Shown: piece by piece, positions 56,689 through 64,000 of the stretch
Numbering within the stretch: position 1 is the stretch's first letter
Layout of the letters: each line of letters starts with the position of its first letter
Assembly (NCBI GenBank): GCA_918797485.1
Contig: CAKKNE010000003.1
Coordinates: forward strand, 4,526,001-4,590,000
DNA length: 64,000 bases
Direction: 5' to 3'
DNA from: Pelagomonas calceolata
Lineage: Eukaryota > Sar > Pelagophyceae > Pelagomonadales > Pelagomonadaceae
Position numbers and translations under genes: made by a program
Notes under the pieces: generated by a model
What the model was told of the DNA's origin: nothing
The model's database searches: none
What the model saw: the letters and a program-made list of their open reading frames with translations, nothing else

Positions 56689-58569
56689 ATGAGCGGCCGC
56701 CTCAGCCCGGCGAAGATGCTGGGCGCCTGGCTCCACGCGAACGGCAGCGACGGCGAACTGAGCCTGCACGACGACGCGGAGCCCGCGAGCGTCGAGGAGG
56801 AGAACGCGAGCCTCAAGCGGCGCGTCGCCGCCCTGGAGGCCACGCTGCGGCGCGTGCGCGGCGAGCGGGCCGACCTCGAACGCGTGCGACGGGTCATGAA
56901 GCGCAACTCGAGACTGCGGCGCAAGCTCGGCCTCGCGCTCGTCGCGTCCTACGTCCTCTACTACTGCTGCTGGAACCTGAGCTTCCTGGCGGGCTACAAC
57001 AAGCTGCGGGGGCGGCCGCGCGACTGCGCCGTGACGCGCTACGGCGGACTCATCCTGGAGGGCGGCGGCGTGAAGGGCGTCGCGTACGGCGGCGCGGCGG
57101 CGGCCTTGGAAGCTTATGGTTTATTGGATCGGCGGCACGTGACCCACTTCGCGGGCACGTCGGCCGGCGCGATGATGGGCGCGCTCCTCGCGGCGCGGAC
57201 GCCCGCCGAGGACATCGCGCGCTATCTCCTGGATTTCCCGTTCGAGCGGCTCATGGATGGCGGCCACGCGCTCGCGAACGCGGGGCGCCTGCAGCGGAGG
57301 CTAGGCTGGTTCCGGGGCGACGAGGTCGAGCGGGCGATGCGCGAATTACTCGACAAGGCGGGCGTCGGCGGCAACGCGACGCTCGGCGAGCTGGAGAAGG
57401 CCCGGAAAACGACGCTGCGGCTGTCCGTGACGGACCTGACGAGGGGTCGCCACGCGTGGCTCGACGCGACGAACATGAACAACGTGTCCGTCGCGCGCGC
57501 CGGCGCGCGAATCACTTTCGCCGTGCCTCTCGCGGGACGCGCGGCGGCGTGTCGTTCGCCGCTCGAGTCAGCCCGCGCGGCCGGGTGTGCACCCGACCCA
57601 CCGGCTGATTTTCGCGCAGGCGCGCGCCGTGCGGGCCTCGTCGGCCGTGCCCTTCGTCTACCCGCCGGTGCAGCTCGGGAAGCGGCTCTTCGTGGACGGC
57701 GGCCTCGTGCGGAACCTGGCGTGGGACGCGTTCGGCCACTGGGGCGTCGCGCGGAAGAGCAACCGGAAGCGGCGGTGGGTCCCGCGGCGGCGGCGCGCGG
57801 TCCTCGCGCTGTCGATCCGGGGGCCCGACCGCGCGTGGGCCGAAGATTTTTCCCTCCGGGGGGGCGACGGCGAGGAGGAAGACGACGAGCCCGCGCCGCC
57901 GCGGCGGGCGTTCTTTCCCTTCTTCGCCGGTCCCGACGAGGAGCAGGAGACCCTGAGGCGGCGCGCCCTCAACCGGCGGGGCTTCGCCGGGCTCCGGGCG
58001 GGGCGAAAGGCAAACTTCACGGCGCCTTCGTGCCGAGTCATCGACCTCCGCGCCATCGACGCGGCGTCTGCTCGACAGCGTGGCGGCGAGGGGCTCTCGC
58101 CGCTCGACTTAGCCGGCGGAGCCGCGTCGTCGCCGAGAAACGAGTTTGCGAGATAATTATCGGGTGCGTCCGACTCACCGGTCGATTTGCGCGCAGGCTC
58201 TGGGCCTTTGGCACGAAGCTGCTGGAACTCGTCGCGTTCGGCGCGGACTCGCCGAACGCGCTCCCGCCGGACGGCGCCAATCTGGACGTGGTGAAGATCG
58301 ATACATTAGATGTCCAGGCGGCGGAGTTCGACCTGGGGTCGCGCGAACGGGCGCACCTCGTCGCGTCCGGCTACCTGTCCGTCGCGCGGCACCTCGAGGC
58401 CTGCGGCCACGGGCGGTCGCCCGCGCCGCCGCCGTGGCTGGTCGGGTTACTGCGGAACGCATCGCTGGACTTATACGAGCTCATGGCCAAGGACGCAGCT
58501 TTGTCGCTGCTGAAGCGCGGCATCCGGCCGCAGGAGGCGGTCAAGCCAACGGTTTATCCGGAGCTCTGA
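56689..58569 (+). CDS. Patatin-like phospholipase, membrane anchored, three exons
   Basis: Exons 56689-57492, 57620-57990 and 58197-58569 give 515 residues. The N-terminal coiled coil (EEENASLKRRVAALEATLRR) precedes a transmembrane segment (LALVASYVLYYCC). The patatin domain has LEGGGVKGVAYGG as oxyanion loop, GTSAGAMM as the G-x-S-x-G nucleophile elbow and VDGGLVRN carrying the catalytic Asp. The Ser and Asp lie on different exons. Splicing gives NNVSVARAVRASSAVPFVYP and RRGFAGLWAFGTKLLELVAF, both well-formed. It likely hydrolyses membrane phospholipid or triacylglycerol acyl esters. Confidence 0.8.
   Translation: MSGRLSPAKMLGAWLHANGSDGELSLHDDAEPASVEEENASLKRRVAALEATLRRVRGERADLERVRRVMKRNSRLRRKLGLALVASYVLYYCCWNLSFLAGYNKLRGRPRDCAVTRYGGLILEGGGVKGVAYGGAAAALEAYGLLDRRHVTHFAGTSAGAMMGALLAARTPAEDIARYLLDFPFERLMDGGHALANAGRLQRRLGWFRGDEVERAMRELLDKAGVGGNATLGELEKARKTTLRLSVTDLTRGRHAWLDATNMNNVSVARAGARITFAVPLAGRAAACRSPLESARAAGCAPDPPADFRAGARRAGLVGRALRLPAGAAREAALRGRRPRAEPGVGRVRPLGRRAEEQPEAAVGPAAAARGPRAVDPGARPRVGRRFFPPGGRRRGGRRRARAAAAGVLSLLRRSRRGAGDPEAARPQPAGLRRAPGGAKGKLHGAFVPSHRPPRHRRGVCSTAWRRGALAARLSRRSRVVAEKRVCEIIIGCVRLTGRFARRLWAFGTKLLELVAFGADSPNALPPDGANLDVVKIDTLDVQAAEFDLGSRERAHLVASGYLSVARHLEACGHGRSPAPPPWLVGLLRNASLDLYELMAKDAALSLLKRGIRPQEAVKPTVYPEL
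57493..57619 (+). mobile_element. Introner intron, 127 bp, GC-AG
   Basis: GCGCGCGC stands at 57493-57500 and 57620-57627. Inverted ends are CGGCGCGCGAATCA and TGATTTTCGCGCAG. Removing one duplication plus the element joins GTC to GCG CGC GCC GTG and restores the ARAVRASSAVP segment. A GT donor three bases earlier would drop one Val only, so the donor choice is not fully settled. Confidence 0.75.
57991..58196 (+). mobile_element. Introner intron, 206 bp, GC-AG
   Basis: GCTCCGGG at 57991-57998 and GCTCTGGG at 58197-58204 form the duplication, with one mismatch. The right end GTCGATTTGCGCGCAG is of the introner type. The interior (CGACCTCCGCGCCATCGACG) matches the hemD and 60262 introns. Removal joins GCC GG to G CTC TGG and continues the patatin frame. 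Confidence 0.8.
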
Positions 58570-58600
58570 GTAACACAACAGGAAGCAATTAATCACATGG

Positions 58601-61104
58601 CTAGGATGAGGCGTCGGTGTCGTCGTCTGAGTCGGAGGCGTCTTCTTCTTCTTCCGCCGACGACGACTCAGAGGCCGACTCGTCGTCGTCGTCTCGCGCC
58701 GACTCGTCCCCCGCCGAGGCCGACTCGTCGTCGTCGTCTCGCGCCGAGGCCGACTCGTCGTCTTGCGCCGACTCGTCTTCCGACGAGGCCGACTCGTCGT
58801 CGTCGTCCCCCGCCGAGGCCGATTCGTCGTCGTCATTCTCGTCGGCGCTGTCAGAGTCGTCATCGTCGTCCTCGCCGGTACTCGAAGCAGAGCCAGAGGC
58901 GTTCTCGTCGTCTGACTCGTCCGAGTCCGACTCGGAGCTCGCGCCCGACCCGGATTCCACCTCTACCTCTTTTTGGCCCGGGCCCTCGGTAGGCGGCGTG
59001 ACCTGCCGGACGGGCGCCGCCAGCGCGTTGCGCTTGACCGCGCCGCGCGCGCGCGCGGCCGCATCGCGCGCGTCGCGCCCGCCGCGCGCCGCCCGCTGAG
59101 CCGCCGCGCGCGCGACCGCGACCGCGCCGTCGGCGGCCCTTTCGCACGCGCGCCGGAACTTGCGAGCGAGCGCGGCGAGGCGCTTGCGGCCGGCCCTCAG
59201 CGCCGCAGCGTGAGCTTTTGTCGCCGCGTCGCGCGCGACGCCTGGAGCGACCTCGTCGAGCACGATCCGCCAGCACGCCTCGACCCGATCCTCAAAAAGA
59301 CGCTCCTCCTCGTCCATCACTCTCGACGTCCAGAAGGAACGCCACCGCTCGACGTTGCCGGCGTGCGCGGGGCCGAGTCCCGAGGCGACGCATCGACACA
59401 CGTAGTCGACGCCCAGCGCGTAGGCGTCCCGAATGAGCGGGTGCGGCGGCGCGGGGTGCTTTTTGACGACGCGCTCGGCCGCCTCGGCCGCCTCGGCCGC
59501 GCGGCCCGCGCCCTCGGCGCGAGCGGCGGCGCGCAACGCCGCGGCGCACGCTAGCAGCGAAACTCGCAGAGGCCCATCGGGCGCCCTATTGGCCGCCCCT
59601 TCATTAATGCGCGCCAGCGCCGCCGCGGCCCGGCCGTTTCTTGGCGGAGCGGGCGGCTCCACCGCCGGAGCCAGAGGCCGATCAACGGGAACAATGACGG
59701 GGTGCGGGTCCGGCCGGAACCAGAACAACGGCTTCCGCAGGTTCTTCGGCCGGCGCTCGTCTTGTAGAGCCTCCTCGTTCTTTACGACACACTTGTCGCA
59801 CGCCACCTCGGAGTGGCAGAGGCCGTGGGCGGGAATGCCAAAGTTCGCGGGCCGGGGGTGCCACGGCGCCACGCCGCAGCGGCAGAAGAGGCACTCGGTC
59901 TTGTGTCGGTCGCCTCTCGACGCGAACGGCGCGACTGTCACCGAATGGTTGGCGTGCTGCAGCGCCCGGATCCAGTAGCGGAGCTGCAGCGCGGCCTTGG
60001 CGTCGCCGCCGGGCGCCGCGGCCCAGACTCTCCCCGCCGCCGCGCGCGAATCTTTCGGCGGCGCGGCCGATTCCGGTCCCCCGGGCGCCCCGGCGACTCC
60101 CGGCGCCAGCGGGCCCCCGGACGCGTCGAGCCGGAGCACGCCGTCGGCGCCGAACGCGCGGCGTGGCGCGAACGCCAGCGTCGCGGGGACGCGCTCGTCG
60201 CGTAAATCAAAAACGAGCGCGACCGCGTCGCCGACGGCGTAGGCCCACTTGCGGTCGTCGCCTGTGCATAAATCAAATTGTCGCGGCGCGTCCAACGACC
60301 TCCACGCCATCGACGCGACGCCAGCTCGATGACATGGCGAGATGGTCTATTGCCGCTCGTTCCAGCCAACACGGCCGCGTTCTCGCCGAGATGTGACTTT
60401 GTGAAGAAGTGCACCCGACTCACTGGTTGATTTGCGCACAGGTCGTCGCGCGGCCGGCCGACGACGAGCCGCAGCTCGAGGCGGGAACTTTCGAGGACGG
60501 CGAAGCACAGGACCCAGGCGTCGCCGAGGCGCCGAGCCAGCGCCTTCGCGGCCGCCGCCCGTTGCGCGGGGTCCGCCGCGCGCGCCGCCCAGCCGCGCTC
60601 GCGCCGCCGTCCCCGCGCAGGCGGCGGCGCGAGGACGTCGGCGTCCCCCCCACAGTCCGCGGGCGCGACGCCGGTCGCCGCTGCTCCAATGGCGCGCTCC
60701 GCGGCGCGCCGGCCCAGTCTCAAACTCAAGAAGCCGTAGCGCGCGCCCGAGCCCCGCACCAACCACCGCGTCTTTCCGCGGCGCTCCTCCTCGCTCACCC
60801 CCGGGTACCAGGCGCCGTCGTTGGCGAGCCGCGCCTCCAGGCTTGGGCCGTAGCGGCAGCGCGCGGAGGCGGCCCGCGACCAACCCGTGAGTTTTCCCTT
60901 TGGGCACGGCACGGCTGGTTTATCCGGGCGCGCGCCGGGCCGCACCTTCTCCGGCCGCGCCGGCGGCGTCTCGGACGGCTCGGGCAGCCGGAGCGCGGGG
61001 GCGAAGGGCGCATCTAGCAGGCCGGCTCCGGTCGCCGCCGGGTCGTCGTACGCGCCGCGGCAGTAGCGGCTCCGGAGCCCGGAGGGCGCGATTCTTGGCT
61101 TCAT
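58601..61104 (-). CDS. Cysteine-containing protein with long acidic tail, unknown, two exons
   Basis: Exons on the minus strand are 61104-60450 and 60261-58601; 771 residues. Splicing gives LRLVVGRPRDDRKWAYAVGD, a smooth join. A putative zinc-binding cluster lies near residue 330-370 (ECLFCRCGVAPWHP, then HSEVACDKC). A helical basic region (about 430-640) is followed by a tail of about 120 residues made of Ser, Asp, Glu and Ala (DDDDESASAGDDDDESASSE type), encoded by a TCG/TCC-repetitive DNA stretch at 58620-58960. Acidic tails of this kind are common in histone- or ribosome-interacting proteins. No family recognised. Convergent with the patatin gene (31 bp gap) and divergent from the TPR gene (150 bp). 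Confidence 0.55.
60262..60449 (-). mobile_element. Introner intron, 188 bp, GC-AG on the minus strand, perfect duplication
   Basis: GTCGTCGC occurs at 60254-60261 and 60442-60449. On the gene strand it reads GCGACGAC, so the donor is GC; the plus strand would have offered GT. The element runs CTGTGCATAAATCAAA to TTGATTTGCGCACAG. The interior (CCAACGACCTCCACGCCATC) matches the hemD intron, here in the opposite orientation relative to the gene. Confidence 0.85.
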
Positions 61105-61254
61105 CGCCGCGCTATGATCCTCGCGTGCGCGCCCATTTTATGTTTAGTGTATCTTTAGTACAAAAAGTACCTACAAGTATCAAACCTACGGGAGTGCCGT
61201 GCGTGGAAGAAACAGCTTAACCTCCGGCGGAAAACCTCGCGTGGGGGTTCTCTA

Positions 61255-62178
61255 ATGCCGGCCACCTTCGCGCAGCCCGCGGAGAGCGTCGAGGGGGCCG
61301 AGTGCAGATGGAGAGAAGCGAGGACGCAAGGCGTCGAGGCCTTCCGGCGGGGCGATTTGCACGCCGCCGACGGACACTTCCGGGACGCGCTCGCGCGGCT
61401 GTGCCCCGTGATCCTCGGCAGCGACGACCCGACCCAGCCGGACGGCGACGCGCGCGACGGCGCCGGCATCGAGGAAATACCGCAGTACGAAACCTGGACG
61501 CGGCAGTGGGCGGCCGAGCTGCTGAGCTGCCGCGCGGCCGCGCTGCTCGGCCAGAAGCGGTACCGCGACGCGCTCGCGCAGGCGGAGAAGGCGCTGGAGT
61601 TGCGGGACGACTGGGCCAAGCCCGGGATGCAGGTCTGCAAGGCGCGCCTCGGCCTCGGCCAGTACGATAAAGCACTAGAGTGCTCGCGCGTCGCCTCGTT
61701 GCAAGCGACGCCCGCGTTGCGGGAGGAAGCGCGCAAGTTCCGCGCGCGGGTCGAGAAGGCGGCGTACGGCAAGGTCCTCGGGGAGACTCCGCCGCCGCCG
61801 CCGCCGCTCCCGCAGGGAACGCTGTGCCCCGCGGACCCCGGCGAGTGGGACCACGTGGACCTGCTCCCGCCGGACGCGTGCAAAGATAGGTTGGCCGCGG
61901 TGCTGGCGCGCTGCGAGGAGGCCGACGCTATCGCATTGCTGGACGAGGCGCACGCCAAGGTCGAGCGGGACGGCGAGGGGACGAGGGACGCTGTGATGAA
62001 GCCCCTCATGGTGCGCCTGCAGGCGGACGCCCTCGCGGACTTTGGCTATCCGAGCGGGGAGCGCGGCGTCGCCCGGTTCGGCATGGAGATGCGGAAGGCG
62101 ATGCGGGGCTTCCCGGACGACGCGGAGTTCCGCGGTCTCGTCGCCGAGCTGTCGACCTACGGCCGGCCGCGCGCGTAA
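61255..62178 (+). CDS. TPR-type protein
   Basis: 307 residues, no intron. Helical repeats resembling tetratricopeptide motifs occupy about residues 15-165: GVEAFRRGDLHAADGHFRDA, ELLSCRAAALLGQKRYRDAL, KARLGLGQYDKALECSRVAS. A proline run (PPPPPPLP) and a C-terminal helical part (ADAIALLDEAHAKVERDGEG) follow. This type of protein usually acts as a co-chaperone or scaffold; partners unknown. Convergent with the WW gene with 10 bp between stop codons. Confidence 0.55.
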   Translation: MPATFAQPAESVEGAECRWREARTQGVEAFRRGDLHAADGHFRDALARLCPVILGSDDPTQPDGDARDGAGIEEIPQYETWTRQWAAELLSCRAAALLGQKRYRDALAQAEKALELRDDWAKPGMQVCKARLGLGQYDKALECSRVASLQATPALREEARKFRARVEKAAYGKVLGETPPPPPPLPQGTLCPADPGEWDHVDLLPPDACKDRLAAVLARCEEADAIALLDEAHAKVERDGEGTRDAVMKPLMVRLQADALADFGYPSGERGVARFGMEMRKAMRGFPDDAEFRGLVAELSTYGRPRA

Positions 62179-62188
62179 GTTTAGTGCA

Positions 62189-62839
62189 TTAGTCCGCTAT
62201 CGCCTCGAGCTCGGGCTGGACCCACGTCGCCTCGCCCGTGCTCGAGTTGAAGTAGTAGTGGCTGCCGACCTCTTCGTCCCAGTGCTGCGTCCACTCGCCC
62301 CGGTCGTCGTCGCCGTCCGAGGGCCACTCCTCGCCCCGGTCGTCGTCGTCGTCGTCGGCCGCGGCCGCGCCGTCCCTGTGTGCACGCCTGGCTGTGCCGC
62401 CCCCCGCGCCATCAAAATCGTCGGGCACGAACCCGTTGGCCGTCGGCGCGTGGAACCGGCGCGCGTCGACGGCGCGCGGCGGCCGCCGCTCCGCGAGCGG
62501 CGGCGGCGCCACGCGCGGCGGCGCCACGCGCCCGCGCCCCGCCGCGGCCGCGACTGACACGCGCCGGACGGGCCCGCGCGCGAGCGGCGACGCGTGCCGC
62601 TTGCACTCGGACGCGCTGTCGACCGCGGACCGCGGACCGCGGGGCTCCGGCGCCGCGCCGAAGCGCACCGAGCGCCGCGGCGCGGCTCCGGCAGAAGGCG
62701 ACCGCCAGCCGGGCGGCAAGGCGGGGGCCGGCAGCGGGCCGGCGCCGCGCGCCGGCTTTGGCGTGGCGGCGCGGCCGAAGCGGTGCGAGCTCAGCGTGCG
62801 CTGCTCGGGCCGCCGCCGCGGCGATTGTTGATGGAGCAT
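62189..62839 (-). CDS. Small WW-domain protein
   Basis: 216 residues from the Met at 62839. The long Arg/Pro/Ala-rich N-terminal part looks disordered. An acidic run (AAADDDDDDRGEEWPSDGDD) precedes a single C-terminal WW domain, WTQHWDEEVGSHYYFNSSTG followed by EATWVQPE, with both signature Trp residues and the Tyr-Tyr pair. WW domains bind proline-rich partners; SF1 and the sulfotransferase at 45215 have Pro-rich tails, but no link is shown. The exact start is uncertain. Confidence 0.6.
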   Translation of the reverse strand: MLHQQSPRRRPEQRTLSSHRFGRAATPKPARGAGPLPAPALPPGWRSPSAGAAPRRSVRFGAAPEPRGPRSAVDSASECKRHASPLARGPVRRVSVAAAAGRGRVAPPRVAPPPLAERRPPRAVDARRFHAPTANGFVPDDFDGAGGGTARRAHRDGAAAADDDDDDRGEEWPSDGDDDRGEWTQHWDEEVGSHYYFNSSTGEATWVQPELEAIAD

Positions 62840-63063
62840 CGGTCGCCTCCACCACGAGGGCAGCGAAAAACTGCTCGTGGGAATTTGCCGCCGCGCCAGG
62901 TACAACCAAGGTATACCGTAGGTACTTTCGGGCACACATACTGCGGTAATAATTTAACGCAGGCACACGCCCGACGGCGGGACGTGTGGCTCAGAGCCGC
63001 GCGCGCGCACGCGATCATCTACACGTAGCACCGCTGCCGCAACAAACGGGCTGCCCTTGGAAC
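62840..63063. other. Divergent promoter region
   Basis: 224 bp between the starts of the WW gene and the actin-related gene. No TATA box or repeat was identified. Confidence 0.4.
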
Positions 63064-64000
63064 ATGGTCTACGGCCAGTTCCACGACTGTGATGCGGGTT
63101 CCACGATTATCCTGGACGTCGGCTCGTCGTCCGTGAAGGCCGGCTTCTGCGGCGAGGACCTCCCGCGGGCCGTCTTTCCCGCTCGCGTGGGCGACAAGCC
63201 GACACACAAAAAGCGGTCCGCGCGCGGCATGCCCGAGAGCGCCGAGGCGACGCCGGCGACTCGCCGGGACTTCCCGGTGCGGGACGGCGCCGTCGCGGAC
63301 TGGGATCTTTTGGGGAAACTGCTGGAACTTACTTTTACGGAAGAACTGGAGACAACACCGGAGCAGGGCTACGCCGTCCTGGTCGCCGAGGCGCCGGGCG
63401 CCAAGGAGGAACAGCGGGAGAGGATGGCCCGGCTCCTCTTCGAGACCCTGAAGGCGCCGGCCGTGTGCTTCTACAACGCGGCTGCTTTGTCGCTTTTCGC
63501 GTCCGGGCGGACGCGCGGGCTCGTTTTAGACGTGGGCGCGAGCGTCTCGAAAGCCGTGCCGGTCTTCGAGGGATTTGGGATAGCGCACGCGCTGACGACC
63601 TCGAAGCGCGCGGGCGCGGCGGTAACGGCTGTGCTGGCCGAAAAAATGGGATTGGGCCACGACGACGCGCGCCGCGCGAAGGAAAAGGCGTGCGCGTTCG
63701 GGGCTCCCGAGGACGTTGAGGTCGAGCTCCCCGATGGCACGGTCGTTTCCGTGGACGCCGCGGCGCGGGCTTTGGCGCCGGAGGCGCTCTTCGAGGACCG
63801 CGAAGTCGGGGAGGTCGACGAGGACTGCACGAGCCTCACGCGGCCGGGCGACGACGACCGGAACCTTCAAACGCTCGTCGCGTCGTCCCTGCAGCTGTGC
63901 GACAAGGACCTGCAGGTCGAGTTCGCCGAGAACGTCGTGCTGGCCGGCGGCACGACCATGCTGCCCGGCTTTTGCGGCCGTTTGCAGAATGAGCTCGAGC
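63064..64000 (+). CDS. Divergent actin-related protein, cut by the window end
   Basis: The frame from the ATG at 63064 stays open to the last base (312 codons seen). STIILDVGSSSVKAGFCGED followed by LPRAVFPARVGDKP matches the first phosphate-binding loop and the start of actin. LVLDVGASVSKAVPVFEGF stands for the second loop, with substitutions compared with the usual DSGDGVTH. NVVLAGGTTMLPGFCGRLQN is the C-terminal adenosine-side motif. Divergence from actin suggests an actin-related protein, but which class cannot be told; the rest lies beyond the window. Confidence 0.7.
   Translation, partial: MVYGQFHDCDAGSTIILDVGSSSVKAGFCGEDLPRAVFPARVGDKPTHKKRSARGMPESAEATPATRRDFPVRDGAVADWDLLGKLLELTFTEELETTPEQGYAVLVAEAPGAKEEQRERMARLLFETLKAPAVCFYNAAALSLFASGRTRGLVLDVGASVSKAVPVFEGFGIAHALTTSKRAGAAVTAVLAEKMGLGHDDARRAKEKACAFGAPEDVEVELPDGTVVSVDAAARALAPEALFEDREVGEVDEDCTSLTRPGDDDRNLQTLVASSLQLCDKDLQVEFAENVVLAGGTTMLPGFCGRLQNELE

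Noticed and set aside
1-64000. Bacterial, plastid or giant-virus origin of the window
   Set aside because: Spliceosomal introns, SF1, QCR7, ELO and signal-anchored Golgi-type enzymes are eukaryotic nuclear features. No capsid, packaging or viral polymerase genes and no operons were seen.
1-64000. CRISPR arrays, rRNA and tRNA genes
   Set aside because: No regularly spaced repeat array was seen, and by eye no cloverleaf with A and B boxes or rRNA signature. A tRNAscan-SE run would settle the tRNA question.

Overview
The window is nuclear DNA from a GC-rich microbial eukaryote, most likely a pelagophyte alga of the Aureococcus/Pelagomonas kind. Four things support this. There are spliceosomal introns with short terminal inverted repeats and 8-bp target duplications (introners, described by others in Aureococcus). 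One haem-pathway enzyme has a bipartite plastid presequence. There is a splicing factor SF1/BBP, a cytochrome bc1 subunit QCR7 and an actin-related protein. There are no bacterial operons, and no virus hallmark genes were seen. I had no database access, so family names rest on motif recognition.

Part one (about 1-36.5 kb) is repeat-rich. Almost every gene in it is predicted to build or decorate glycans in the secretory pathway. In order: a GT92-like glycosyltransferase; a DUF3431 protein; an O-fucosyltransferase/DUF616 fusion; a GT/methyltransferase/GT2 trifunctional protein; a frameshifted GT2; a methyltransferase/TylF fusion; a DUF6492/GT4 fusion; an anchored methyltransferase; two TBL/PC-esterase-like O-acyltransferases; a methyltransferase; a sulfotransferase; and a DUF3431/GT8-like protein. 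Between them lie a dispersed repeat with variable inserts (R1), a 0.2-kb palindrome, hairpins sharing one core, direct repeats and copied gene fragments. Most of these genes have no intron.

A transition zone (36.5-38.5 kb) holds a decayed copia reverse-transcriptase fragment and a small unknown membrane protein gene.

Part two (38.5-64 kb) is compact and mostly housekeeping: HemD, a short AMP-binding-like protein, an alpha-helical protein, QCR7, a GT32, three sulfotransferases, a fatty-acid elongase (ELO), a coiled-coil protein, SF1/BBP, a patatin-like lipase, an acidic cysteine-containing protein, a TPR protein, a WW protein and a divergent actin-related protein cut by the window end. Genes often alternate strands, with gaps of 10-225 bp. 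Eight of the ten introner-like introns lie here; the other two lie in part one. Splice sites were set by requiring that removal of the element plus one target duplication restores a conserved reading frame. This works for GT-AG and, strikingly often, for GC-AG introns.
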